Shown: positions 23,582 to 36,817 of the stretch, piece after piece
Position numbering within the stretch: position 1 is the first letter of the stretch
How the letters are laid out: each line of letters begins with the position of its first letter
Assembly (NCBI GenBank): GCA_020746105.1
Contig: CM036622.1
Span: 37,611,477 to 37,675,476, forward strand
DNA length: 64,000 nt
Direction of reading: 5' to 3'
Source of the DNA: Trogon surrucura
Taxonomy: Eukaryota > Chordata > Aves > Trogoniformes > Trogonidae
Notes under the pieces: generated by a model
Told to the model about the DNA's origin: nothing
The model's database searches: none
What the model saw: the letters and a program-made list of their open reading frames with translations, nothing else
Position numbers and translations under genes: made by a program

Positions 23582-26432
23582 GGTCTGGTTTATGTTTAGA
23601 TTCTTATTAGAAACATGTGAAAGTATCACAAACACGAATTCGGCTGCCAAAAGTTAGGTCCCTAAAACCATATGTAGGGATCGAGAGTGGCTGATTTTCA
23701 GAGACAGGGGACTCCGAGCAGAGCAAGGCCGAGCAAGGTTTAGGTGCCTACATACAAAGACAGGTGATTATTTTGAGCAGTCAAACTGGAAAAATTATGG
23801 CTATTATGTTCAGGAAAGAAACATGCAAATGGTGACGTTCTAAGCATCTGACAAGTTAAATGCTTAAAGATTAGCAGAACGTGGCAAGGCTGTAAACTTT
23901 CTAAGACATCCACTGGGAATCTCAAACAAAATAGTTGGAATTCCGGGCTTCTTTAAGTTAATTTGTTATTGGCGAGGGAACACATTTAGACTGACTGTTA
24001 GCAAACCTAAGGCTGACTAAAAGAAATTTAGGAGCCTTAGTTCAACAGTGCAATTTGTACCCCATACTAGCTGGGGCTGCCAGCCTGTGGAGGTATCCAA
24101 CCTTAACAGTGCTTCTTCTATTGCTGCTTTCTCCAGATGCTCATGCTTTACTGCACATACTCAGAACTGAGCACTTCATTGCCAGAGTTTTTGCAACTGG
24201 TGCAGAATAACTTAAAATCTGTGGGAGGCCCGAAATCACTGAGCCTGCTCAGACTGCACCACACACTTACAGGCTCAAGAAACGATCAAAGGAAGAAAGG
24301 GACATCGCATGTGTAACAGCCTCTTGGCTACTGCACTCAACCACAAAGCAGAGAAATTGAATGCTAGGCTTTATACAACCTGTCGGGATCTGAATAATGC
24401 TTTGTTTCTAAGAAAAGAGCATAACTGCATGATGGACATGTCTGGAAAGAGGCATGTTCTTCATCCCTCCCACGTCATTAGCAACATTGGTGCAGAAGAG
24501 GATGCTGGACATCCGGGACCCTCAGGACAGTGAGTGTCCTCCTGGCACTCAGTGAGAGGGGACCATCCTGAGGTGGGTATAAGTAGGGTCCAGCTGCTCG
24601 CCTCCCTCACCTCGCACGCTGGTGCTCTTTGGAAAATGAGTCCTGGGGACATCACATCCTGGCAGCACCCAGCACCTCAGCCTGCAGTGAGGCAGGGAAA
24701 AAACCCCAAGTTGGCACCTGCTGTTTCCTCTTTGGCACCAGACCCAAGTGTTGCCAGATGGGCTCAGGGGAGTTGCTGGAGAGCAAACCCACAGTTGTCA
24801 CTTCCACTGTCTGTATAAGGCATTGGAGTAACTAGGAGAGATGCTCTGGATTGCCTTGATGGGCCAGATGACTTCTATTTAGGTACTAAGATCCCTAATT
24901 TAGGAATCCAGAATAGGAAGTCTGCTCATGGCCCTCGTGTGCTGTGACCATTGCTTATTATGCTGTTCATAATCGTGTCATTGTTTCCGTATGGTTCCTG
25001 TTTTATTATATCCATCTGCTGCTCCATATTTTATATTTGAAGTGCAGGCTTTCTGTGCCACAAATTTGCTCTGTGCTTAGCCCATAGTACAGGCATGCCA
25101 ACACCCAAATTCTGTACTTCCCCCGCAGCCCCTGGCTGAAGTAGCTAAGTGTTAAATGAAACAGTTAAGATGATAGATAGTTCAGAAAAATGCTTCATTT
25201 CTACTTGGAGCACCAGCACTTGAATTGTTTGTGCCTGCTGGTGCCTGCTGTCTATGACAGCAAAATTTCAGGAGTTGGAGACCGATTTTCTTATCAGTCT
25301 TTTTAAGCTGTAGACATCATTGTCAGTATGCTGAGAAGAAAAGACATTTTTTTTATGAAAGCTTTAGACATCATCCTTACATCTGTGACAGAAGCCAGCC
25401 AAAACAAGGAAATACAACGTCACTACACAGGTTCCACTGCCACCCTCTTCTGCCCATTGTGGTTTCACAGCAGCTTTGGATGCCAGTATGAAGTGATTCT
25501 GCTAGTTTTAACAAAAAGCTGCGTCTGGGGCCAAGATTTTCAAGTGTTGTGTTTCTGACAGCTCAGCTTCAGGCAGGTCTAATTTTTCAGAGGGCGTGCA
25601 GGGATTCATCACTTCACGTTCAACCACTACTTATCTGAGTCAGCATCCCAGCCTGGATGTTGCTCAGGGACACATATTTTTCTGCTGCAAAATCCTCTTT
25701 GATGGTCTGATTCATGGCTGGTTGTATATCTGCATTGTGCATCCCTTCAGTTACAGAGACAAAAAAGGCAATACTCTGGTGTGCAGCAGAGCAAAGAGAA
25801 GGCTCTACATTTTTAACTTGTTGCTGAAAAGCTCCAGAGTAACTTGTTGAGAAGCTCTAGAAATTACATGTAATTCTTAGACAATTCTATGTTAAAAAGA
25901 ATAGCAAGCTTGATCCCTTTCATGTCCATGGATCCAAAATTGCCAAGAGGAATATTTAATATTAATAGTTCTTCCCACCTGAATTATTCTACACGACAGC
26001 TTGAAAAACTATTATTTGTTTGACATTTCAGTAGCTTTATATGTGACTGGATTGATGATAATAGAATAAGCAGAGTTTCTCAGCAGGCCTGAGAAGAATA
26101 AATAGCTTAAATCACAGACTTAAATCACAACTACTTTCCTCATCAGTTTGGTTTTACTTTATTTCCCAAGTTATAACCAGTGCCCCTAATATAGCAGGCA
26201 TAAGCAGCTAAAAAATAACCCTATATGGTTTCATGGGACTGTGGGGAAAAGAACAGTCACATTTTTCTCCAATACAGGCACTTGAACTTGCAGTAATGGC
26301 TCCCAGGAGGCTGATGTTACTCAGCATTGATAGAGCATTTTAAGTTTGCTTCAGCCTTAGAGAGACCTGGTTTCCACCTAAAAAGTTAGTTATCGGCAAG
26401 GTATATCTGGCACTGCCCTTTGGTGGCCCCGC
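23582..26432. other. Intergenic, no gene seen
   Basis: A TATA-like GGTATAAGTAGGG near 24576 sits in a mildly GC-rich block (24480-24800), but there is no further promoter or LTR evidence. Other ORFs are short and featureless. Confidence 0.45.
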
Positions 26433-26498
26433 TGGTGATGAGGATGAGAGAGATTAAGTGCTTTGCCCAAAATTACATGAAGTTTGTGGCCAAGCCAA
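26433..26498. mobile_element. Possible MIR/CORE-SINE fragment
   Basis: GATGAGGATGAGAGAGATTA followed by AGTGCTTTGCCCAAAATTAC and a CCAAGCC word follows the order of the MIR SINE core (GAGG...GTTAAGTGACTTGCCCAAGGTCAC...). The match is diverged, as expected for an amniote-age element. Called by eye only. Confidence 0.5.
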
Positions 26499-27152
26499 CA
26501 AACAGGCAGTGTCTGCCCAAGTTCAGTACCTAAACTCAAGGCCATCCCTTCCTTCCTGTATCCCTCCCATGTCCCTGACGTATGCTGGCAACAGTGTCTG
26601 CTCCACGGGAAGCTGTGGGGAAGATGTTAATAAAGCTCCAGGGTACACATTAAATGAGCAGCTTTGGAAATCAGCTAGGGAAAGGTCAGGCTGAGGGAGA
26701 GGTTATTTTGAGGAACGGTCTGCAAGAAAGAGTCCAGAACATTGTTCTGGGACATGGAAGATGATCCCGGGAAGAAAAATGGGGCAAGAGACATTACATG
26801 GAGCAACAAGAGAAGACCAGAGAGATGGTTTATCATTGAGAAGGCATATGTGTGTGTGAAACAGCAGGATATGAGTGATTCGGGGGATGCTGTCCCCAAT
26901 GTGTGCTTGGGTACCTGTGATGACATGGCCACTCCAAGCTGCTCCTCATGAAGCCACTCAGCAGCCCTATGAGAATCACACAGTTGCTGTACCCTCTCTG
27001 ACAGGACTGGGCTCTGCCCAAGCCTCCCTGGGGAGGAGGTGGGGGCTAGCTGTGGGGTGAGATCAGCTTTTGGGAGACCTGCTGGGGCGCTATCACATAA
27101 CAGGGCCGAGAAGCAACTGGTAAAGTCAGCAGTCGGGGGAGCAAGCTGGGGA

Positions 27153-27169
27153 GCTGCTGCTGCTGCTGC
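27153..27169 (+). repeat. (GCT)5 triplet repeat
   Basis: Five perfect GCT units and a partial sixth, not within a supported gene. Confidence 0.9.
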
Positions 27170-30100
27170 GGTGTGGGGAGGCCAGGCGGGGATTTATGGC
27201 TGAAAGGACAGGGAGGAGCTGTGAGGGGGCTGGAGGGCAGGCAAGCTGCCTGCCTGCACAAAGGAACAAGGGTACATGGAGCGAGACAGAGGAAGACAAT
27301 ACAGAGAAGAAACAGGGAGGCCAAGCAGAGTTGTGCAGTCCTTCAGCAGCCAAGGAGGCCCCTCTCCATGCGGGGTCTGGGGCAATGCCAAGCGCTGGCC
27401 TTCATCTTTCCAGGCACTGATTCTCCTTGGTGCTGCTGACACTCTTCACTGCCACCTCCCCTTCTTAAGGAAGTCCCTTTGAGGGGCTAATTGAGGGGGT
27501 GGTAGCTAAAAGTTGACTGGCTCTTTCTGAGTGTGCTTGAAAAAAGACAGCTCAGATTTTTTCCTGCACTTCATTCCCATTCTCCAGAAAAAGCATTTCC
27601 AAGATAATAAAACCAGCTCAACATGAGCTACGTAAGATCAGTATGTGCTTGCCCAGCTGCAGTGATGACACTGAAGAATCCACAGTGTGTTTTGCAAGAA
27701 GATTTGCTCTTAAAGACACTGCAGTGAGTCGATGTATTGAAAACCTAATGGCTTCACACAGATGATGTTTGCTTAAAACGGCTGGAGGGTCAAGCTCAGG
27801 CTTACTTTGTTCTACTAAATTGCAGAACAAAGACTTGGCTGGCTGCTTAGTGAAATAATCTGCAATAGATACCTTAGGACTGATTTCTTGTGTATGGGCC
27901 TTAGAAAAGTGGGATGAGGAGTTAGCACTCCTTCCCCCCCAAATCGAGCAGAATATATTCTCGTCAATCATATGAAAATTACTGAAAAGTTGCAGACATA
28001 ATGAGTTCAGGAGACAGGAGGTAGTCTCAGCCTTTTAAAGAAGAAGCAGATGGAAAGGAGATGGCCTTGATTCTCTATGATCCAAACAGTTGAACATGGA
28101 AGGGCCAATGGAACAGATAATGTTAAACAAGCAGCACCCAACCAAATGGAGCAAGATGCTCCAGAAATGTTCGAGGCAAAGGGAATATGTCCGAAGCACT
28201 AAGAACTGTTACCGTGTCAGGATTTCCACATCTTGTGAGGAATGTTCACTGCAGTGTGTGGAGGATTCTCAGTCAGCTGCAGCTGCTTTGGAGCAGCTCA
28301 ACTGAGGGAAGAAAGTGTTCCTTTCCCCTCACTCTGTGCTCCTGCCTCACCTATCTGTTAGCAAGTATCTTGTTACATTCAAAGCAAATATTGCTGTTAG
28401 TAATGTCTAAGTGCTCCATTAGTAACATATTAAATGTAGAATTAAAGAAATCGTAAGCTTTAAAAATACCAAGCAAAGCATTCATTACAGCCAAAGTTAA
28501 ATAGGTTTGCTGTCATCTTCACCACATCAGTTTTCAAATCCATTACTGATTTAGTTTGCCTCCATCATCTGTTGGCAAAGAATTACTTCAGTTCAACTAC
28601 TTAAAACTGTATATAAGGACTAAAGCCATCTACATACATAGAGAAGCATCTTAATGTATTTAACAAAACTTGATAAATAAAAAATAAATTAAAAACCCAC
28701 TTAAACCCCGCTTTATTTCTCAGGTCTCCTGGGTAACCCAGGCATAAACAGAAAGTTTCCACAAAAGACTTAGTTATTACTGGTTTGAAAAAAGTGTCTA
28801 TTACCTTTGGATAGCACAGTCTGTATTACTGCAGTGAAAGATGTTCTATAGCCTCAACAAATACTGAACAGTGACTTTGAGACAGCACTAAAGACAGAAG
28901 CTTTTAGCAGATGCTGGAACAAATTCAAGTCTCATGTTTTTGCCACCTCCTTCCTTCTCTCAAAGTCAATGAAGTGAATACAGCCCTTCATTTAAGAATG
29001 AGAGGGATTCACAGATAACTCAGTAGCCCTGTCACAGCTGCAGAGATATTTTTTTTCTTTTTGTTATCTAATTACTAGGGAAAACGTCTTCCTCAAACTT
29101 TGCATGAGCAATGAATCAGTTGGTCATTGCGAAAAAAAAATTATTGTAGTAGATCATCAGTCTTGTTATCTTCTGGGGTCACAACTTCTCAGCTGAGCCT
29201 CATTTCCAATCCATCCATCTTACTAATCAACTTTCTTGTTGTTCATGATCACTCGACATATTTAAAGATTTGATTTCTACTCTAGAGCCTCCTAGCCCTT
29301 CCCTCTAAGTCATTTATAGTTAATGTTGTATCCTGCAGCCTCCTGAACTGCTTAATATTGATGTTCCTTGTGCCCAGCTACCGTGTGTTTCTGCTTGCAT
29401 CTGTTAAGCTGCTGTGGCTTCCACGGTGTCATGTCCTCCTCTAGAAAAACAAAATTTTCCTAATTTTAGGCACTGAGACAATTCACTCTTTGTCCTTCTC
29501 CATAAGAAAGGTTCTTTCAGGTGCACTAAGTCAAACTGTGAATGTCTCATCCTACCACCTGGTTTAATGGTGCAGGCTCTGCTTGTTCTCATTTACAGAA
29601 CATATAGCGGGGGATGATAGACTGCTGGATCTTTAAAAATAAAATCTGGTTTTCATGTTAGTTGGCATGGGAGTGTTTGTTCTAACAAAACCATAACACC
29701 TTGGAAGTCTCAGCAGATACCTGAGATATCTCCTGATGTCTATTCTGTGCCTAAAAATGGAAAAGATAAGTCTAGATCTAAGCCTAGATCTCCTGTGAGA
29801 CTTCACTGTTAGTTTAAATTTAGTTCTTTATCAGCTATGCTGACCTAACTTTTCCTAAATGCTATTAAAAATATGAAATCAGTAAGCCTATCTGAAGAGT
29901 CAAGAGCTATCATATATACTTCAAAATGTAAATTTCTACAAAGGATATGAGATTCATGGAAACTTCAGAGATTATTTTATGCTGCTGACCCTACTTGACA
30001 GGAGAAATGGACAATGTAAGGTTGGTATTTTGTTTATATGACCCTGAATATGAATTTGGGTACAGTGTTGAAAAGTAAGCTAGCCTCTACAGTGCACTGA

Positions 30101-32845
30101 CCGTTTCACATAGCATCATGAATTCTGCTTTGTTGCTGTTATCCTGAGCTTGCTTCTGGAAAAGCAATTCTGCCTGACGCAGTCCCATTTTGGAAAGAGT
30201 TGCTGAGGTCTGCTTTACAAACAGTTACTGAAACAAAGAACAATACACAACCAAATGAAATGTGGTGCATCAGTTAAGTAGAGCAACATGATGAAAACAA
30301 ATTAAACCATCTGAAAAGTGAGTTGAACAATTACTTCCATTCTTCTTTTCTGAAAGTCACTGTGTACAGTAGGGTAGCATCTTGAATTGTTAAGTACCCT
30401 TCAAATACAACATACAGGCAAAACAAGAACAGTCCTTCGATATTGAAAGCATTCCTGCTGTGTCACATCATGGCGCCTGCATAAGCTAAATTCAAGACTT
30501 TTTATTGTCAAGAGGCACTACCATCACACTACATTTTGATATGGATCTTTGCCAACAATCATAAATTGAACATTCACTCATAAACAACCCCTAAAGGCAA
30601 TGTGTCAAAGCATATTTCATTAAAAAAAAAAGTTTGCTACAATGTAGTGGAATACCGTAGGCCATGGCCAGTTGGGACTTTCTTTGCCCTGCACATCTCT
30701 AGGTGTTTTGTCAGTTCCCAAAAGACTTTTTAGTTAACGTATGCTATGCCTGCCCAAAGATCCCTCTTGCTAATGGATGAAAAAGCCACAGCTAAAAGGT
30801 AGAGAAAATCAGGATGATTTTCAAGAGATGTCTAATGTGGGAAACATATAAAAGCTATCAGAGAAAAAAAGGTGGAGAAGGCAGAAAAAATTGTAAATGA
30901 CTTGCGGAACGGTGACAAGAAAAAATTCTCATTAACAATATGGTGGTTAAATGAAAACCGGATTTGCTAAATACCTTTAAAGATTAAATCCATAAGTGAC
31001 AACATATTCAAATGTACTGGCCCCTGTTATGTAAATTCTGAAACTTTCATAAACCAGAAAATGTCACTTGGCACTCTTAAAAAGTTTGCTGCATGGATTA
31101 AATAACTGGACAATCTTTCTCAAACTCAGTAAGAAGCATGTGAAATAAAAGATGAATGTCTCTTGGTTTACTAGACCACTGTGGTGGTCATAGCGATAAA
31201 CAATTTTAAAAAGCTTTAATTTATAAAGGAACCCCCTGATTTTTCTGCTCTCTGGACTACTCCTGTACTCTCAGCAATGAGCAGCTCACTGCATACATTT
31301 GGAAGTGTAAGGCTGAATTACTTTTACAGAAAGCTGCATTTAGTAACTCATTACAAGGCTGACATCACTGAAACAAAAGTTCAGTCATGTAGGGATGTGG
31401 CAGAGGTTATCATGCAGCACTTTTCTAATATACGGGGGGGAAAGATTATGTCAGCTGCCTGCGAGCGTCCACATCCAGGACGCAATCTCTCCAGGGGATA
31501 AACACTCTTGGCAAGCACTGAAACACAGAAATCTTCTTTGCAGAGCTGTTTGCAATTTGCAGCCAAAGCTATCCACAGGCGCTGGGACCCAGGACTATAG
31601 TCCGTGACAGCACACGGCTCCAGACATTTCCATGGGGAAGTTTAATCTACAAGGATGTAGAAATATAAAACAAAGTATTGCTCAAAGTAACTGTTTGTCA
31701 GATCATGTGCCTCTAATTTGGTTTCCAGTGACATTACACAGCTGCAGCCAATGGATTCCAGCCAGGCCCAGCAGTCACTGAGGTTCTTTTTGGTTTAAAT
31801 TTAGTATCTGAACATGTTTTGCCCATCATTAAAATGGAGAGTAATTGCTCAAAAGTGAACCATAGATGTTACAACTGCAAAGAACTTATTAGGTCACCTC
31901 GGCCCATCCTCAGAGCAATGCAGGATTGAAAACACATTGCAACAAATACTGAAAAGAGCTGTATCTGTTTTCGGTTTGTTGTGTTTTTTTTTTTCTATTA
32001 TTTTTTTTCCTTTATTGTAATCATTAATCAGTATATTCAGAAGTTTAAAAAACAACCACAAATGCCAGTGTAAACATGCTTCAGGTATATAAGTAATATA
32101 AAGTATTGCACATACAAAAGTCCTATGTTCAGTATCTTCTTCCGGTGCTATTTCATCAGAGTAAGAGTTGTGCAGATGATGTGACTGTAACGAGCCAGCT
32201 GATCTTATTTCAGAAGCTGCTACACACAACAATTCAATATTTACAAAAGCTAGAAGCTGTCTTTTTCACAGGAGGATGATTTTGCCTGGAATGTGTGAGA
32301 TACAGAAGTGTGCAAATATGGGATAGGCTTGCTTTGTGGTGGTATTTATCAGCTGATCTCTCTAATCGACAAGGGGTCAGCACAAACGCATTTGGGAGAA
32401 GAGATCTGTTAATGGTTTTCAGGGAGACCAGGAAGTGGTCAGGTCTTCTCATCCTCAGATACTTCACCTCCATGAAATGGCAGAACTCTAAAATCTCCTG
32501 TCAGGATGAGAGAATTGACCATGTCTCATGGCTAGTCTTGCCCTGAAGTCTTAGGAAGCAGTTGCCTTAAAGGAGCGAAGAACTGGCAGAATTCCAATTA
32601 AGAAGCTGAGATGGATTGGAAAGAAAATGAGCTCAGGAGAAGGCAAGTGTTATGTATGTTTCAGAAAATGAGCAATTCCTCCTGAAATTTACACAGTATA
32701 GCTGATTTCACTCTCACAAAGAGCACTGGAAGACTCAAGCTTCCAGGCACAATTTGCAGAGATCAGAGCTTAGAGCTCTTGCTGAGATAAGGAGCACTTG
32801 CTGATATAAGAGAAAGAATGAAGCCTCTCTTCTTCATAATCCTTG

Positions 32846-32858
32846 ACACACACACACA
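32846..32858 (+). repeat. Short (AC)n repeat
   Basis: Thirteen bases of perfect AC alternation. On the minus strand it is a GT run just beyond the candidate ITGA8 polyadenylation signal. Confidence 0.85.
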
Positions 32859-32889
32859 AAATAATACTAAATTTATATTTTTACTCTTT

Positions 32890-34184
32890 ACCTCAAAGTA
32901 TCTTTCCTTCTTTTATTCAATATTGTCTGGCTGGCATCCTCCTTTCTGCTCACCCTCCCTGCAAGACTCTGCTTAAGAATTAATTATATTCAGCCCTAAA
33001 CTTAGCTGAAATCAATACTTTAAATATGCTTCCAGCTTGTAAATTTTAAAATAAAATTTAAAAAGGCAAAGATTTCTTTAGGTGAACAGTGTTATGGTCT
33101 ACAACTCAAATTAAACAGAAGATACAAATGCAGTAGCCCTTCCATTTTTGGAGGCATTTTCAACAAAGTAACAGGGCAATGGTAATGAAAATTTACCCTA
33201 GCCCGAAACCCTCAAGCCTTCACAGTATCACCAGTGTGGCTATGATAATTTAAATTGTTTTTTCACAAATTATTATATCCTGTGTCAGCTGTACAGGTGT
33301 CAGCCACCGGCAATGCAAAGAGAGGGCAACCTATCCCCTGCTGTGTACTGTGCATGAATTTAGTTATCTGGGTGTGATACTGCCAGCTCTGGGTTCAAAG
33401 AGATGCAACACATACTTGTTTATCACATCTCATCTTGTAAAATATTGTATAATTCTTCTGCTTTGCAAAAAAAAAAACAACCCTTGTAGCCAAGAAAGAT
33501 GTGTTTTATGTGTACAATGGATTTACTTTTCTATTTACATGCAAGGTGAGTACATGATTTCTATTTTTTTTTACTTTCTTCTCTCAAAAACTAAGTTGAT
33601 GATTATATACGATACTTATCCTGAAAAAGTGGAAAAATAAATAATTGTGCCCCATCTATAAAGTTCCATATAGACTACCTTTGTTTTTCAGAAGTACTTT
33701 CACAGTACTGATATATTGCTTGTCTGCTATGTCTCCCTGAGCCATAATTTCATAGAAGTTCTTATTCTTAGGGAGGTGTCAAAGGCATTCTGCATGATAC
33801 AGTAGCATTCAGAAGTTTTGTCCTGATCCATCTTCAAGACAGTACAGCAATGCAGGTGTTCTCTCCTCAGGAGATCTGGGCTTGTTCTGGAAGCATCTCA
33901 GTATATCACACGTGTTTAAAAGCATCTGCTGAAATGTAGACTGACTGGATATGGAACGAACATTCTATTCAGTGGTGAGTATGTTTGTAAGGCAGTGATA
34001 AAGCTGCTTTCTTTGGCGAGGATGGCCATCACGTGGCACGTTCTCAGAACATTGCATAGATCAGATTATGACACCATCTCACTTGCAGGTACAAAGGAAG
34101 ACTGGTGGAAGGAATCCTTATTTTAATCCTCATCGTTTTTCTAGTCTCTGGTAGGATTTTGACTTGAACTATCACTCTCTTCCT
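32890..34184 (-). other. ITGA8: Probable ITGA8 3' UTR
   Basis: The stretch downstream of the stop codon is AT-rich and non-coding in all frames. The end is inferred: the first canonical AATAAA met on the minus strand is at 32917-32912, about 1.27 kb past the stop, so cleavage would fall near 32890-32900. Later AATAAA copies at 32016-32011 and 30506-30501 could give longer 3' UTRs. No transcript evidence is available here, so only the start of this UTR is certain. Confidence 0.55.
32912..32917 (-). terminator. Candidate ITGA8 polyadenylation signal AATAAA
   Basis: This is the first AATAAA on the minus strand after the ITGA8 stop. About 50-65 nt further on, a GT-rich run (the complement of the CA repeat at 32846-32858) could act as the downstream GU-rich element. 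Distance and order fit a vertebrate polyadenylation site. Alternative hexamers exist at 32011-32016 and 30501-30506. Confidence 0.5.
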
Positions 34185-34271
34185 CTATGCATCAGTAGTC
34201 TTGTTATTTGTCAGTTGTTCCCTGTCAGCCATGTCATCTTGAGGAGGTCTAGCTCTGTCAAAGAAGCCACA
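34185..34271 (-). CDS. ITGA8: ITGA8 last coding exon: cytoplasmic tail and stop
   Basis: After acceptor GTTTCCCGCAG, 28 codons and TAG encode the cytoplasmic tail, CGFFDRARPPQDDMADREQL followed by TNNKTTDA. The GFF-x-R motif directly after the membrane is the integrin alpha signature that clasps the beta-subunit tail and binds regulators. In most alpha chains x is Lys; here it is Asp, as I recall for alpha-8 in other vertebrates, which supports the assignment. The exon is too short, and too lacking in an upstream ATG, to appear in an ATG-based scan; it was found by looking for the GFF motif downstream of the transmembrane exon. The junction K|CGFF is phase 0. The last seven residues look more diverged than the rest. 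Confidence 0.95.
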   Translation of the reverse strand, partial: CGFFDRARPPQDDMADREQLTNNKTTDA

Positions 34272-35545
34272 CTGCGGGAAACAATCAACAGAAACAAAGG
34301 CGTCATGATAAGACAATCCCAGGAAGACTCAGTTGCAGTTTGATTCTTCACTCAGTCAACCTGAAAGGTTGGTTCCAATCTATGGCAGGCTAACAGACTG
34401 TGAAGCTTTTTTATTTCTATTCAAATTGTTCCCCATTAAAAATGGAAGTTTTAGATGCTAGGCAACTTTAGTTCCAAAGTATAGCTTTAAAAATTCAAAT
34501 TATATGTAAGATGTCTTTGCAGGAGATGTAAAGTTGGTCTGAATGCTGGTACTGACTGACCATAATGTGAAAACTAGTTTCAGTTCAGCAAGACACTAAT
34601 TCAGAGAAGATATTTGGATTGACAGACAGCAATATAACAGAGGTGGGTAAGTGTTGGGAAATGTGCACAGGACAGTGTTGTGACCTAGACTAAAGATCAC
34701 TAAAGCTGAGATTCCTCTCATCTAAGTTTAGTTGCCTAAAAGTTACCGTTTTGGTCAAAAGGTTGAAAGTTATGTAGGCTTCACAAGAGGTCAAAGGAGA
34801 GTACCACCAAAACTACAGGATGACATTCCTGTCATCCTCCCTTACTTTAGACGTAGCTTTTTGTTGTTGTTAACTGACTAGATGAATCTGAAAAATTACC
34901 ATTGGCTGGACACTTAACCCTTAACATTGAGGTAGGTAAAGGTAGAAGACCCATATTCTAACTTATGAAATTATTTTAAATTTTTTTTTTAATGTGAACT
35001 GGGAGGATGACTGAAAGCCATGTTGGCTCTCTGTAATATAGCATTTTCCAGTAAGTTGTGTTAAAACTTGTGAAGGGAATGTAACAACCAACACAGAACT
35101 ATAAAACTTTAAAAACAGAAGATGTGACATACTAATATAAAAGGAAATCTTCTAAAAATTAATTCTCAAAACCTGGAGTGTTGTTACACGCTGGTAAAAA
35201 CTGGAAATTCTTGAAGTATTCAGAGAAAACAAAGTTAGAGTAACTTCTTTTTGAACATAAATATCCTAGAAAAGAGGATCATAGGTCTTGGGAAACAAAG
35301 TCAAACTCTGTATGCTCATTTATAACCAGACTTTAATAATAAAGGAGGACTTTGAGAACAAGTTCCCTGCATAAAGGTCAATGACACTAACATGTCAGAA
35401 ACGCCAAAATGAAAGAGAGAGATGTGTATTGTTGCTTTTGCTTCATACTGTTAAAGACCGCAAAATTCCAGCCTCTTTTTCTTATCTGTTAATATCTTCC
35501 AATATCCTTCAGATTTTTTTTAAGGCAACAATAACAATAACATAC
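34272..35545 (-). other. ITGA8: ITGA8 last intron
   Basis: This 1.27-kb phase-0 intron (GTATGT...CCCGCAG) separates the transmembrane exon from the tail exon. It is AT-rich, with a short T-run near 34981. I see no repeat element or gene in it. Confidence 0.9.
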
Positions 35546-35668
35546 CTTCCATAAAGCTAGGGTCAACATAGCTAGTACCAGTAGTCCAAGAAGTATTGCT
35601 AGTATTATAACCCATAAAGGGATTACAAAGGAGACATTTGGAGTGGACCAAAGGACAGAAGTTCTAAT
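35546..35668 (-). CDS. ITGA8: ITGA8 exon (second from last): transmembrane helix
   Basis: This 123-bp, 41-residue exon has acceptor TTTTTATTTCAG and donor AAG|GTATGT, phase 0 at both ends. It begins IRTSVLWSTPNVSF, with sequon NVS at residues 11-13. From about residue 17 to 39 comes one uninterrupted hydrophobic helix that opens with PLWVIILAILLG and ends LTLALWK. The final Trp-Lys is the family's membrane/cytosol boundary, after which the next exon supplies the GFF motif. The single-pass type I topology and the WK boundary are standard for integrin alpha subunits, and the exact wording of the helix points to alpha-8. Reading past the donor gives a Cys/Tyr-rich intronic nonsense tail. Confidence 0.97.
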
Positions 35669-36590
35669 CTGAAATAAAAAACAAAACACATTAAATAAAC
35701 TAAAATTAAAGAACTAAGGCAAATCTGGCAGTAGAGTACATAGGTTCTAAATATGAATTTCAATAGCGTTTTGCAGATTAGAGATATATGTTGCTTGAAA
35801 CCCTCCCACGTTGGCTTCATTTACTGCAAGTTCCTTTCCACTTGTTCATGATAATTAGTAGAAATGGAATTCACACATATACAAAAGTCTTTTGGTGTAA
35901 GACATGGATTGTTTTCACTTTATATAGAGTAGCAAAAAAAACACCCTTCTGTGCAGATGCTTCAAGAAGATTCAAGGATTCCAAGTTCTACTCACATGTA
36001 TGCAGGTACAGCCTAGGCCAGTATAACCAACTTAACGCTGAATTACTCTGAAACAATGGTTGACTAAGACCAAACTCCTAATTCAAACTACAATAGATAC
36101 CAGTCATGTTATTCTTTAAAATCTGCTGACACACCTGTACACACTTTTTCTACAACTTGTACTTCAGGCAGTCAGAAGTGAAATTCAAGCAGGGTGCATT
36201 GTCCTTGTAATAAAGCCTAATGCACAGCATGATGTTATGGCCCTTAAAAAAAGCCAAATGTATGGACCATTACCTAATCGGGAAATAAGCTCGAAATGCT
36301 CTCTCTCATTGCCTGAGGCTCTAGAAAGCAGCAGGTGTGTATGAGTTATCAAAGGTTTTAATTGACTTGGCGCACTTCTCTCTTTAGACCTTCATCTTGA
36401 TAAAGAGAAATAATAACCCTTTGGTATTTCTCCTTCTGGGACCATCCATGTAAGTAACTTCCTCCTCCCTCTCTGTTCCGTACCTTGCACCAAACTTATT
36501 CCACGCTCTCACACTCATCTTGGAAGGCTCCCCATTGTTCCCATTGAATAGTTGCTATCTCCTTGGTGCTCCCCAGTGGGCAGGAAAGAG

Positions 36591-36642
36591 TTTGAGCTTT
36601 CCTTAGCTCCTCAGCCTTTGAGCTTTCCTTAGCTCCTCAGCC
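36591..36642. repeat. Perfect 26-bp tandem duplication
   Basis: The unit starting TTTGAGCTTTCCTTAGCTCC (36591-36616) is repeated without any change at 36617-36642. It lies in an ITGA8 intron. Identical copies imply a recent event, or polymorphism. Confidence 0.95.
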
Positions 36643-36817
36643 ACAACTATTCCCCTTCAATTTTAGTTTATTTTTGTCAACCTCTCCTCTTTATTGTTAG
36701 CCTATGAAATTATTTCTCTCTGGGGTTTTCTGTTGGACCTCTCTCATTTACTCCTAGTCTCCCTTACACAGGATAAGTATGTGACGGATGGAAGTTATTT
36801 TCCTCATGACAAGACGA

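Larger units (their letters stand above)
26499..32889. other. Intergenic DNA 3' of ITGA8, no gene seen
   Basis: A mildly GC-rich patch with five GCT units lies at 27153-27169. A phrase near 31886-31930 (CCCATCCTCAGAGCAATGCA) resembles an old CR1/L3-type repeat but is too short to define. AATAAA hexamers on the minus strand at 32011-32016 and 30501-30506 could end longer ITGA8 transcripts. No supported ORF. Confidence 0.5.

Noticed and set aside
24480..24820. TATA-like GGTATAAGTAGGG in a GC-richer block, possible LTR or promoter
   Set aside because: No matching termini, target duplication, polyadenylation signal or downstream exon could be found, so it was left as a note only.
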